Made by a program: the position numbers and the translations under genes. Positions 1 through 8,607 of a DNA stretch of 14,927 nucleotides are shown here, piece after piece (positions within the stretch are counted from its first letter, which is position 1; each line of letters begins with the position of its first letter). The stretch comes from an uncultured Beijerinckiaceae bacterium (GTDB lineage: Bacteria > Pseudomonadota > Alphaproteobacteria > Rhizobiales > Beijerinckiaceae), in the NCBI GenBank assembly GCA_937863205.1, contig CALMGA010000148.1:1-14927 (forward strand), read 5' to 3'. The notes beneath the pieces are model-generated. The model searched no databases. It was not told the DNA's origin and saw nothing but the letters and a program-made list of their open reading frames with translations.

Positions 1-1
1 C

Positions 2-370
2 GCGCTGGCCCCGCCGCCGGTTCTTATCGGCCACGACGACGTCAAGCCGGCTCCGAGCGAACCCGACGTCGGCGCTCCGGCGGCGGCGGAACTGGCCGTC
101 ACGGAGCCACCGGCGCCTGCGCCCGTCGCTCCGCCGCCACAACCCGTCCCACCCCAGGCGAGCCGCGCCGTGCCGCCGACCGTTGTGCCTGCCGCACCCG
201 AGGCCGTCGTCAGCAAATCCGAAACCGTGTCGGAGGGCGAAACGTCGTGGATCGCGGGAAGCGGCAAGACCGTTTCCGAGCCGCACGGGGGCGATGCGGC
301 GACGGTGGAAGTGCCGGCGCCTCCGGCCGCACCGGATCGCAGGCTCGCGCGGACCTACCGGTCGGGCTGA
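2..370 (+). CDS. C-terminal part of a Pro/Ala-rich protein (5' end outside window)
   Basis: An open frame enters from the left edge and ends at a TGA at 368-370. The visible 122 residues are dominated by Pro, Ala, Val and Glu, with runs such as PPAPAPVAPPPQPVPPQ, and look like a disordered, low-complexity linker or tail. A short more ordinary stretch (SETVSEGETSWIAGSGKTVSE) precedes the end, which closes with RRLARTYRSG. I recognise no catalytic motif. Such tails are common in periplasmic or envelope-spanning proteins (for example TonB-like or SPOR-type linkers), but nothing here proves that. The gene converges on the aldo/keto reductase remnant, with 38 bases between the two stops. The frame is supported by continuity from base 2 and by the composition, but another frame is also open here, so confidence is moderate. 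Confidence 0.55.
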   Translation, partial: ALAPPPVLIGHDDVKPAPSEPDVGAPAAAELAVTEPPAPAPVAPPPQPVPPQASRAVPPTVVPAAPEAVVSKSETVSEGETSWIAGSGKTVSEPHGGDAATVEVPAPPAAPDRRLARTYRSG

Positions 371-408
371 GCCTGCCGCGACTTAGCGAAGCAGGTGTTG
401 AGGCAGGG

Positions 409-640
409 TCAGCGGTGCAACATCGGCAGGCCGGCTTCGGCGTAGCCGGCACCCACCACCGCCTCGTGCGGGATTGCCGCCTCGATGGCGGCGAGGTCGG
501 CCGGTGTGAACGCGAGATCGATGGCGTTCTCCTCCAGCCGGGGATTTCGCATTTGCGGGGGATCGGCACGATGTCGTCGCCTTGGTGCAGCAGCCAAGCG
601 TGCGCCGAGCGCCTCGTGGTGGCTTCCCTGGGTGGCGCCC
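409..640 (-). pseudogene. Aldo/keto reductase remnant, 5'-truncated and frameshifted
   Basis: Three successive frames on the minus strand together spell the C-terminal part of an aldo/keto reductase. The first reads LDLAAARGAT (about 640-612). The second reads AWLLHQGDDIVPIP (599-558), the hallmark segment before the cofactor-binding GT(K/R) motif. The third reads RLEENAIDLAFTPADLAAIE and then an ending in GLPMLHR with a TGA at 409-411. In the intact family these pieces are contiguous, so at least two frameshifts separate them. The roughly 250 N-terminal residues with the catalytic Asp/Tyr/Lys/His are absent, because the acyl-CoA ligase gene ends only about 60 bases upstream. It cannot encode a working enzyme. 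It probably marks a deletion or rearrangement breakpoint next to the ligase gene. Confidence 0.75.
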
Positions 641-696
641 CTGGCAGCGGCGAGGTCAAGCGGTCGCCGGGCGCGTCGACCCGCCCTGACCGCCGG

Positions 697-2340
<1,644 letters not shown>

Positions 2341-2470
2341 GGTGTCGCCCTTTCCGGCGGCGGCGGACCGCCCTTGGCGCGGTGCGCGCAGCCGCGACGC
2401 CCTCGTGTAGCAAGCGCCGCGTGCGGCCGCGCCCAGACGTTCGGCGGGATTCGGCCGGCGGCAGGCGCCC

Positions 2471-3634
2471 TCACTGGCCGACTTCGAACGAGGTGAGCTG
2501 CCGCACGCGGCCCTTTTCCACCACGCAGATCGGCGCCTGCTGGCGGAAGCCGCCGTTGGTGTCGATGCCGAGCACCGAATTGGGATTGTTGGTGGCCGCA
2601 ACCTGGGTGACGGCCGGCGCGGCCTGGGCCCGGATCGCGGCCGCGTCGCTCGTTGATCCCGCGAGCTTCATCGCCGTGGCGATGACGTAGAGCGCGGTAT
2701 AGTTCAGCGCCGCCTCGCTGTTGGGATCGACCTTGGACCTCTCGCGATAGCGCTTGACGAAGCCCTGCATCGCCGGCTCGGTGTCGTAGATCAGCGGGGT
2801 CACGCCGATCGCGCCCTCCAGCGCGTCGAGCCCGCCGGCCACGCGCGCGACCTCGTCCATCTTGGCCTGATCCATCAGGGCGAAGCCGCCCGCGAAGCCG
2901 AGTTCCCGCGCCTGCCGGATCACCAGGCCGGTCGGCTCGGACGCGCCGCCGACGAACAGCACGTCGGGCGAGGCGGCCAGCACCTTGCTCACGCCGCTGT
3001 AGAAGTCGGCGTCGCGGTTGTAGGACATCGGATTGTCGGCGACCACCGTGCCGCCGGCCTTCTGCCACGCCGGCGCGAACACCGCCGCCCAGGCCTTGGC
3101 GTAATCATGGTTGCCGCCGGCCATCGCCAGCTTCCCGCCGAAGCGCTTCATCTCGTAGGCGGCGAAGGGTTGGGGATAGGACGCGAAGGAGGGCGGGATG
3201 CGCAGGGTCAACGGATTGTTGCGTTCGGTCACCGCCGGCAGGCTGGTGTAGGCGGCCAGCAGGATCTTCTGCTGCTGGTTGAATCCCTGGATCGCGAAGA
3301 CCCCGCCGGAATGGCTGCAGAACACCACCGCCGCGCCCGATTGCTCGGCGAGGCGCTTGGCGTTGATCGCCGCATCCGAAGGCGAATATCGATCGTCGAG
3401 CGGGACGATCGCGAGGCGCAGCTTGCGGCCGCCAACGGTCATGTCGGCCGCGTTGATCTCGTCGGCGGCCATCTGCAGGCCGGTGAGGCAGTTCTTGCCG
3501 TACAGCGCGGCGCCGCCGCTCAGCGGGCCGGTGTAGCCGATGTTGACCGTGTCGCCCTCCGCCCGAGCCCGCCCGGGGCCGGCCAGCAGCAGCGCCGCCG
3601 CGCCCGCGCCGAAGTGTCGTCTGGTGATGAACAT
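2471..3634 (-). CDS. livK: HAAT-family substrate-binding protein (LivK-like), Tat-type signal
   Basis: This 387-residue periplasmic binding protein of the branched-chain amino acid (type I fold, Peripla_BP_6) family would capture the ligand and deliver it to LivHM. The N-terminus has a twin-arginine motif (TRRHFG, residues 4-9), a hydrophobic stretch AAALLLAGPG and a likely cleavage site after ARA25, so export through the Tat system is plausible. The mature protein opens with VNIGYTGPLSGGAALYG, the typical first strand and ligand loop, followed by GLQMAADEIN and later NYTALYVIATAMKLAG. The length is normal for the family. The ATG at 3634 has an AGCGGAG ribosome site upstream; the frame continues further up but covers the livF end. 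It lies 25 bases after livF. Ligands of this family include amino acids, aromatic acids and other carboxylates, so the symbol denotes the family rather than a proven substrate. Confidence 0.92.
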   Translation of the reverse strand: MFITRRHFGAGAAALLLAGPGRARAEGDTVNIGYTGPLSGGAALYGKNCLTGLQMAADEINAADMTVGGRKLRLAIVPLDDRYSPSDAAINAKRLAEQSGAAVVFCSHSGGVFAIQGFNQQQKILLAAYTSLPAVTERNNPLTLRIPPSFASYPQPFAAYEMKRFGGKLAMAGGNHDYAKAWAAVFAPAWQKAGGTVVADNPMSYNRDADFYSGVSKVLAASPDVLFVGGASEPTGLVIRQARELGFAGGFALMDQAKMDEVARVAGGLDALEGAIGVTPLIYDTEPAMQGFVKRYRERSKVDPNSEAALNYTALYVIATAMKLAGSTSDAAAIRAQAAPAVTQVAATNNPNSVLGIDTNGGFRQQAPICVVEKGRVRQLTSFEVGQ

Positions 3635-3659
3635 CGCCGTGGTCTCCGCTTCTCGTTGG

Positions 3660-4367
3660 TCAGCCGCCGAGGTAGGCCCGGCGCACGCGCTCGTCCCGGC
3701 CGAGGCTGTCGGGCGTGCCGTCGAGCACCATGCGTCCGCCCTCGACGACATAGGCGCGGTGGGCGATGCGCAGCGCCGCGAAGGCGTTCTGCTCGGCGAG
3801 CAGCACGGTGACGCCGCCCCGGTTGATGCCGGCGATGACGGCGAACATCTGCTGCACGACCATCGGCGCCAAGCCGAGGCTCGGCTCGTCGAGCAGCAGC
3901 ATGCGGGGCCGGCCCATCAGGGCGCGCCCGATCGCAACCATCTGCTGCTGACCGCCCGACAGCGAGCCAGCCGGCTGGCCCCGCTTCTCGGCCAGGATGG
4001 GAAACAAGGCGAACACCTCGTCGAGCCCGGCGGCGATGCCGGTCCGGTCGCGGCGGTGGACGTAGGCGCCGAGCCGGAGGTTGCCCAGCACCGACATGGC
4101 GGGAAACAGCAGCCGTCCTTCCGGGCAGTGCACCACGCCGGCCGCCACGATCTGCGCCGGCGACAGCCCGGCGAGGTCGCGCCCTTCCAGGCGGATGCGG
4201 CCCGAGGCGAGCCTGTTGAGGCCGCTCACCGCCCGAAAGATCGAACTCTTGCCGGCCCCGTTGGCGCCGAGCAGGACCACCAGCTCGCCCGCCTCGACGC
4301 GCAGGCTGAGGTCGTGGAGGGCCCGGAAGCCGCCGTAATCCAGGCTCGCCTCCTCAAGGCGCAGCAT
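3660..4367 (-). CDS. livF: Branched-chain-type ABC transporter ATP-binding protein LivF
   Basis: This 235-residue ATPase subunit is one of the two nucleotide-binding proteins that power the importer at the inner face of the membrane. Visible motifs are Walker [10 protein letters not shown] (34-42), signature LSGGQQQM (136-143), Walker B MLLLDEPS (156-163) followed by LGLAP (the D-loop and the LivF-specific wording), and AEQNA (181-185), where LivF proteins characteristically carry Gln instead of the switch His. The segment [15 protein letters not shown] is also typical of LivF. The length is usual for the family. The start codon lies inside the end of livG (14-base overlap), which indicates translational coupling. 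The gene is followed after 25 bases by livK. All key residues are present. Confidence 0.95.
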   Translation of the reverse strand: MLRLEEASLDYGGFRALHDLSLRVEAGELVVLLGANGAGKSSIFRAVSGLNRLASGRIRLEGRDLAGLSPAQIVAAGVVHCPEGRLLFPAMSVLGNLRLGAYVHRRDRTGIAAGLDEVFALFPILAEKRGQPAGSLSGGQQQMVAIGRALMGRPRMLLLDEPSLGLAPMVVQQMFAVIAGINRGGVTVLLAEQNAFAALRIAHRAYVVEGGRMVLDGTPDSLGRDERVRRAYLGG

Positions 4368-5193
4368 GGACGGTCCCGGGGTGGGTCGGCGGGCCGGGAC
4401 TTAACGGCCCAGGGAGCGGCGCGGCGCCGCCGGGCGCCTCGGCATCGGTGCCGAGGTAGGCGGCGACCACGGCCGGGTCGGCGCGGATCTCCGCCGGCGT
4501 GCCCTCGGCGATGCGGGCGCCGTGGTCCAGCACCAGGATGCGGTCGGCCAAGCCCATCACCATGCCCATCTTGTGCTCGATCAGGCACACGGCGACGCCG
4601 GACGCGTTGATCTTGCGCATCAGTTCGGCAAGACCGGCCGTTTCGTGATCGTTGATGCCGCCGGCCGGCTCGTCGGCGAGCAGCAGGCGCGGCTCGGTGG
4701 CCAGGGCAAGGGCGAAGGCGACGCGCTTGCGCTCCTCCTGGGTGATGTCGGCGGCGAGCCTGTGCCCGATGCGGCCCAGGCCGACGAAGTCGAGCACGGC
4801 CTCGGCCTTGGCCCGGCAACGCCGCTCGTCGGCGCGCAGGCGGCGCGAGTTCGCCAGAGCGTCCCACAGGTTGGAGCGGGTGCGCAGGCGGTGGCCGACG
4901 ATGAGGTTGTCGAGCACGCTGGCGTTCTCGAACAGGTTGGTCGCCTGGAAGGTGCGGGCGACGCCGAGCCTCGCCATCGCATCCGCCTTGAGTCCGGTGA
5001 CGTCGCGCCCGTCGAACAGCACCTGCCCGGCGCTGGGCGGTATCGCCCCGCTGATGAGGTTGAAGAAGGTCGTCTTGCCCGCGCCGTTGGGACCGATCAC
5101 GGCGCTGATGCACCCCCGCGCCAACACCGCATCGACGCCGCTGACGGCGGCGAGCCCGCCGAAGTGCTTGCAAAGGCCGCGCACTTCAAGCAT
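4354..5193 (-). CDS. livG: Branched-chain-type ABC transporter ATP-binding protein LivG (atypical signature motif)
   Basis: This 279-residue ATPase subunit pairs with LivF. Walker A is GPNGAGKTT (34-42), the Q-loop region is [19 protein letters not shown], Walker B is [10 protein letters not shown] (170-179) and the switch histidine is in LIEHKMG (H207). The ABC signature is not LSGGQ but ITQEERKRV (about 150-158). A similar Arg-Lys-Arg wording occurs, from memory, in a subset of alphaproteobacterial LivG proteins, so this is probably a family variant rather than a defect. The C-terminus carries an extra Pro/Gly/Ala-rich tail of about 30 residues after the usual AYLG end. Start: the ATG at 5193 overlaps the livM stop by 8 bases, and the next gene overlaps its end by 14. 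Confidence 0.94.
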   Translation of the reverse strand: MLEVRGLCKHFGGLAAVSGVDAVLARGCISAVIGPNGAGKTTFFNLISGAIPPSAGQVLFDGRDVTGLKADAMARLGVARTFQATNLFENASVLDNLIVGHRLRTRSNLWDALANSRRLRADERRCRAKAEAVLDFVGLGRIGHRLAADITQEERKRVAFALALATEPRLLLADEPAGGINDHETAGLAELMRKINASGVAVCLIEHKMGMVMGLADRILVLDHGARIAEGTPAEIRADPAVVAAYLGTDAEAPGGAAPLPGPLSPGPPTHPGTVHAAP

Positions 5194-6202
5194 GCGGCGC
5201 GGTCCGCAGCGGCTGCTCGTCGAGGGTCGGTTGGGCGCAAGCGAGCCGCCTCGCCTCGACCGCGGCCGCCCGCCGGCGTCCGAGACGACGCTCGATCGAG
5301 CCGACGATGCCGTGGGGAAAGAACATCAGGATCCCGATCAGCAGCGGGCCGAACACGACCATCCGATAGTCCTGCAGGCCCTGCAGGGCCTGCGTCAGCA
5401 CGGCCACGGCGAGCGATCCGACAACGGGTCCGAGAAGGGTGCCGATGCCGCCCACGAGAACCGTGATCAGCGTGTCAAAGGTACGGGTCTCGTTGGCGAG
5501 GTCGGGTCCGAGGAAGCGGACCTGTCCGGCATACAGGGCGCCGGCGATGCCGGCGTAGAAGGTCGAGAGCACGAAGGCGGTGAGCTTGGTGCGCATCGGG
5601 TTGATGCCGAGCGCCTGCGCCAGCGCCTCGCCGTTGCGCACGGCGACGAAGCTGCGGCCGACGAGCGAGGTCGTCACGCGCCGCATCAGCCAGAGCCCGG
5701 CGACCAGCACGGCGAGGGCGAGGTAGTATTGTCCCCTGTCGCTGTCGAAGGCGAGGGGGCCGAGGCCCGGCGGCGCGGGGATGTCGATGATGCCGACGAC
5801 GCCGTGGGTCAGCGCATCCGCCTTCTCGATCACCAGCGCGATGATGAGGCCGACGCACAGGGTGAACACGGCGAAGTAGTCGTCGCGCAGCCGCAGCGAC
5901 ACCAGGCCGACGAGGCCGCCGAGCCCGGCCGCCAGCACGCCGGCGAGGACGAAGGCGAGCCAGAACGGCACCCCGTGATCCACCACCAGGAGGCCGACGG
6001 CATAGGCGCCGACGGCCATGAAGCCGGCATGGGCGAGGTTGAGCTGCCCGGTGTAGCCGGCGATCAGGTTGAGCCCGCTCGCCGACAGCGCACCCACGAA
6101 GGCCAGGGCCACCACGCTGAGGGTGTAGGCGTTGGGCGCGACGAAGGGAAAGGCGAGCGCCGCGACCAGCAGCGCGGCGGCGGCGGTCCAGGCCGCGCTC
6201 AC
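5186..6202 (-). CDS. livM: Branched-chain-type ABC transporter permease LivM
   Basis: This 338-residue polytopic inner-membrane permease is one half of the transmembrane channel. Evidence includes the family stretch GLNLIAGYTGQLNLAHAG (43-60), several hydrophobic helices, the coupling loop FVAVRNGEALAQALGINP (176-193) that contacts the ATPases, and the C-terminal segment GGIGTLLGPVVG followed by FGPLLIGILMFFPHGIVG. The start is a GTG at 6202 whose bases overlap the livH stop (GTGA, 4-base overlap). The open frame runs further upstream, but that is antisense-like read-through in livH. A basic tail rich in Arg and Ala follows the last helix (from about residue 311) and is longer than the membrane core needs. 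The 3' end overlaps livG by 8 bases. All four overlaps place it in one transcript with the rest of the importer. Confidence 0.95.
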   Translation of the reverse strand: MSAAWTAAAALLVAALAFPFVAPNAYTLSVVALAFVGALSASGLNLIAGYTGQLNLAHAGFMAVGAYAVGLLVVDHGVPFWLAFVLAGVLAAGLGGLVGLVSLRLRDDYFAVFTLCVGLIIALVIEKADALTHGVVGIIDIPAPPGLGPLAFDSDRGQYYLALAVLVAGLWLMRRVTTSLVGRSFVAVRNGEALAQALGINPMRTKLTAFVLSTFYAGIAGALYAGQVRFLGPDLANETRTFDTLITVLVGGIGTLLGPVVGSLAVAVLTQALQGLQDYRMVVFGPLLIGILMFFPHGIVGSIERRLGRRRAAAVEARRLACAQPTLDEQPLRTAPHA

Positions 6203-7062
6203 CGCGCCGCCCTCGCGAAGAGCCCCTGCGGCCGCACCGACAGGATCAGCGTCAGCAGGGCGAAGGCGATGATGTCCTTGGCATTGGTGGAGATGTAGAA
6301 GGCGCCGAAACTTTCGGCGAAGCCGATGATGAGGCCGCCGGCGATGGCGCCGACCACGCTGCCCATGCCGCCCAGGATGATGATGACGAAGGCCTTGGTG
6401 ATCACCAGCTCGCCCATGCCGGGCGACAGCAGGTTGATCGGCGTGAACAGCACCGCCGCCACCGCCGCCAGCCCGCCCGAGATGGCGAAGGTGACCATCG
6501 ACACGCGGCCGGCGTCGATGCCGACCAGGGCGGCGCCCTGCCGGTTCTGCGCAGTGGCGACGATGGTGGCGCCGAGCCACGTCCGCGACAGGAAGAGATG
6601 GAGGGCGAGCATCAGGGCGAAGGCGGCCGCCACGATGAGCAGCCGCTGCGCCGGCGCGGTGAGGCCGGCCAGGCGCAGGATCTGCGGGTAGGGCGGGGCG
6701 AGCCGGTGGAAGTCGGCGCCGAAGATCGCCTGCACGCCCGCCTCGAAGAAGAGAAGCAGGGCGATGGCCGCGATCATGTCGTGCAACGGGGGCGCCCCGC
6801 GCAGCGGCTCGAAGACGAGGCGCTCGGTGAGAACGGCGATGGCGGCGGTCAGCAGCGCCGCGCCTGCCAGCGCGAGCCAATAGTTCGCGGCTAAACGGTC
6901 GGTCAGCAGGAACGCCGCATAGGCGCCGATGGTATAGAGCGCGCCGTGCGAGAAGTTGGGAATGCGCAGGATGCCGTAGACCAGCGTCAGCCCGAGGGCG
7001 ACGAGGGCGTAGACCGACCCGATCGTCAGGCCGTTGAGCACCTGCTGGACGAACAAGTTCAT
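6199..7062 (-). CDS. livH: Branched-chain-type ABC transporter permease LivH
   Basis: This 287-residue inner-membrane permease forms the channel with LivM. The N-terminal signature GLTIGSVYALVALGLTLVYG (11-30) followed by ILRIPNFSHG is diagnostic, as are the cytoplasmic coupling loop TAQNRQGAALVGIDAGRVSM (170-189) and GGMGSVVGAIAGGLIIGFAE (231-250). The length is usual for the family. The ATG at 7062 has GGGAGGG about a dozen bases upstream. It is the first gene of the minus-strand cluster, and the divergent oxidoreductase starts 281 bases away. In that spacer the minus strand contains a good -35-like TTGACC (7145-7150), but I see no convincing -10 at the right distance, so I do not annotate a promoter there. 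Confidence 0.95.
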   Translation of the reverse strand: MNLFVQQVLNGLTIGSVYALVALGLTLVYGILRIPNFSHGALYTIGAYAAFLLTDRLAANYWLALAGAALLTAAIAVLTERLVFEPLRGAPPLHDMIAAIALLLFFEAGVQAIFGADFHRLAPPYPQILRLAGLTAPAQRLLIVAAAFALMLALHLFLSRTWLGATIVATAQNRQGAALVGIDAGRVSMVTFAISGGLAAVAAVLFTPINLLSPGMGELVITKAFVIIILGGMGSVVGAIAGGLIIGFAESFGAFYISTNAKDIIAFALLTLILSVRPQGLFARAAR

Positions 7063-7274
7063 CCCGTCCGAGCCCTCCCGATGCGCCCAGCCGGTCTTCG
7101 CCGGCCGCCCGTCTGTTCCCAGCGTGTCACGCGTTCGAAGGGCTGGTCAATTGCGGCTTTGGACAGTGCGCCTCGGCTTCCAGTCGGCGCGCACCCGTCG
7201 GGAGAGGCTGCGCGGCCGGTCTTCGAAGACAGGGTATGGCCTCCACCGAACGGACTCGCGGCCGCTCCGGTGAC

Positions 7275-7302
7275 TTGCCTTGGCCGGCCGCCGACCTATC
7301 CT
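7275..7302 (+). promoter_or_regulatory. Candidate sigma-70-type promoter of the quinone oxidoreductase gene
   Basis: TTGCCT (7275-7280) and TATCCT (7297-7302) are separated by 16 bases and lie about 40 bases upstream of the ATG at 7344, followed by a strong ribosome site. The matches to consensus are good but not perfect, and the assignment rests on motif and spacing only. Confidence 0.4.
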
Positions 7303-7330
7303 TTGTCGATCGCCAGCTGCCGGCGACGTC

Positions 7331-7338
7331 AGGGGAGG
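7331..7338 (+). promoter_or_regulatory. Strong ribosome binding site deciding the start of the quinone oxidoreductase
   Basis: AGGGGAGG lies 5 bases before the ATG at 7344. It singles out this start over the in-frame upstream ATG at 7236, which would add 36 residues with no family resemblance. Confidence 0.8.
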
Positions 7339-7343
7339 GTTGG

Positions 7344-8342
7344 ATGAGGGCGGTGCTGAGCCGCGAACCGGGCGGACCCGAAACGCTCGAGCTCGCCGAT
7401 CTGCCCGATCCCGTGCCCAAGCCCGGCGAGGTCGTCGTCGCGGTGGCGGCCTGCGGGGTCAACTTTCCCGACACGCTCATCATCGCCGACCGATACCAGT
7501 TCAAGCCCGAGCGGCCCTTCGCGCCCGGCGGCGAGATCGCCGGCACCGTGGCGGCCCTGGGCGAGGGCGTGGAAGACCTCGCCATCGGCGACCGGGTGAT
7601 CGGCGCCACCGGCTGGGGCGGCATGGCCGAGAAGGTTGCGCTGCCAGCCGAGCGCTGCGTGCCGATGCCCGACGCCATGCCCTTCGACGAGGCGGCGGCC
7701 TTTCTGTTCACCTACGGCACGTCGTACCACGCCCTGAAGGACCGGGCGGCGCTGAAGCGCGGCGACACGTTGCTGGTTCTCGGCGCCGCCGGGGGCGTCG
7801 GCCTCGCGGCCGTGGAACTCGGCAGGGCGATGGGCGCCCGCGTGGTCGCCGCCGCTTCCACGCCGGAGAAGGTCGCCTTCGCGGTGGCGCACGGGGCGGA
7901 GGCCGGCGTGGTCTACCCGGCCGGCCGCCTTGACAAGGCCGCCTCCCGGGACCTCGCCGGGCGCTTCAAGGACGCCTGCGGCGCGCGGGGCGCGAACGTG
8001 GTGTATGACGCCGTCGGCGGCGACACGGCCGAGCCGGCCCTGCGGGCGGTCGCCTGGGAAGGCCGCTACCTCGTGGTCGGATTTCCCGCCGGCATTCCCG
8101 CCATCCCGCTCAACCTGCCGCTGCTCAAGGCCTGCCAGATCGTGGGCGTGTTCTGGGGCGGCTGGGCCCGGCAGGATCCTGCCGCCGACGCCCGCAACAA
8201 CCGCGACCTGCTCGACCTCTACGCCGGCGGCGCGGTGCGCCCGCGCCTCCAGGCCCGCTTCCCCCTGGCGCGGGCCGGCGAAGCGATCGCCCTGCTGGCC
8301 GAGCGCCGGGCGATGGGGAAGGTCGTCGTCTTGATGGCATGA
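7344..8342 (+). CDS. Zinc-independent MDR dehydrogenase, NADPH:quinone oxidoreductase family
   Basis: This 332-residue cytoplasmic medium-chain dehydrogenase/reductase is of the quinone-oxidoreductase type. It is expected to use NADPH to reduce a quinone or an enone/enoyl substrate. The N-terminal catalytic domain has VAACGVNFPDTLIIADRYQ and PFAPGGEIAGTV. The nucleotide-binding Rossmann domain has the glycine motif GAAGGVG (147-153) followed by LAAVELGRAMGARVVAAAST. Later come VVYDAVGGD and the usual ending AMGKVVV. The cluster of zinc-ligand cysteines of alcohol dehydrogenases is missing, as expected for this branch. The gene starts at 7344 behind a strong ribosome site and is divergent from the liv/acyl-CoA ligase operon, a layout compatible with shared regulation and with a role in metabolising the same acid. 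That link is inference. The substrate is unknown. Confidence 0.92.
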   Translation: MRAVLSREPGGPETLELADLPDPVPKPGEVVVAVAACGVNFPDTLIIADRYQFKPERPFAPGGEIAGTVAALGEGVEDLAIGDRVIGATGWGGMAEKVALPAERCVPMPDAMPFDEAAAFLFTYGTSYHALKDRAALKRGDTLLVLGAAGGVGLAAVELGRAMGARVVAAASTPEKVAFAVAHGAEAGVVYPAGRLDKAASRDLAGRFKDACGARGANVVYDAVGGDTAEPALRAVAWEGRYLVVGFPAGIPAIPLNLPLLKACQIVGVFWGGWARQDPAADARNNRDLLDLYAGGAVRPRLQARFPLARAGEAIALLAERRAMGKVVVLMA

Positions 8343-8388
8343 AGGGCGAGGCGCACCGCCGCCGTACGGCCCGATGCGGGCGAGCGCG

Positions 8389-8432
8389 GCTTGCGTCGCG
8401 AAGGCTTGCATCGTGCAGCTTGCGTCGCGAAG
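8389..8432 (+). repeat. Pair of 15-base direct repeats
   Basis: GCTTGCGTCGCGAAG occurs at 8389-8403 and again at 8418-8432, with a partial third match (GCTTGCATCG) between. It lies just after the oxidoreductase stop. The function is unknown. Confidence 0.7.
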
Positions 8433-8483
8433 AAGCGCAGGTTCCGCCGCGGTGGCAGGGTCGCGGCGGCACAAGAAGTCAGA

Positions 8484-8572
8484 ACATCGGACCGAAAAGT
8501 GCGCAGCGATTTTCGGATTCATCCGATGCGGCACGAAGACTTCGAGCATCGGACCGGATCCGGTCCGATGCT
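8484..8572. repeat. Palindromic intergenic element (two adjacent hairpins) between convergent qor-like gene and pnp
   Basis: The first hairpin pairs CATCGGA (8485-8491) and CCGAAAA (8492-8498) with TTTTCGG (8510-8516) and TCCGATG (8522-8528), with a 5-base bulge. The second, at 8545-8572, is a perfect 28-base palindrome whose left half is AGCATCGGACCGGA. Both hairpins reuse the CATCGGA word. The design resembles the mosaic palindromic intergenic repeats common in alphaproteobacterial genomes. A 16-base core (8521-8536) recurs exactly at 12435-12450. Because it lies between two converging stop codons, it could end transcription or protect 3' ends of both genes, but no U-tract follows either hairpin, so I do not call it an intrinsic terminator. 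Confidence 0.8.
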
Positions 8573-8607
8573 TGAGAGGTCGCCTGTCTCGCTTGGGCTG
8601 ACGGAGC

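Noticed and set aside
2341..2601. Upstream extension of the acyl-CoA ligase frame
   Set aside because: The extra 87 residues overlap the end of livK, are Arg/Ser-rich and have no family match; the ribosome site supports the start at 2340.
8545..8572. Intrinsic terminator for pnp or the reductase
   Set aside because: The stem is excellent but neither side has a U-tract, so it is described as a palindromic repeat instead.
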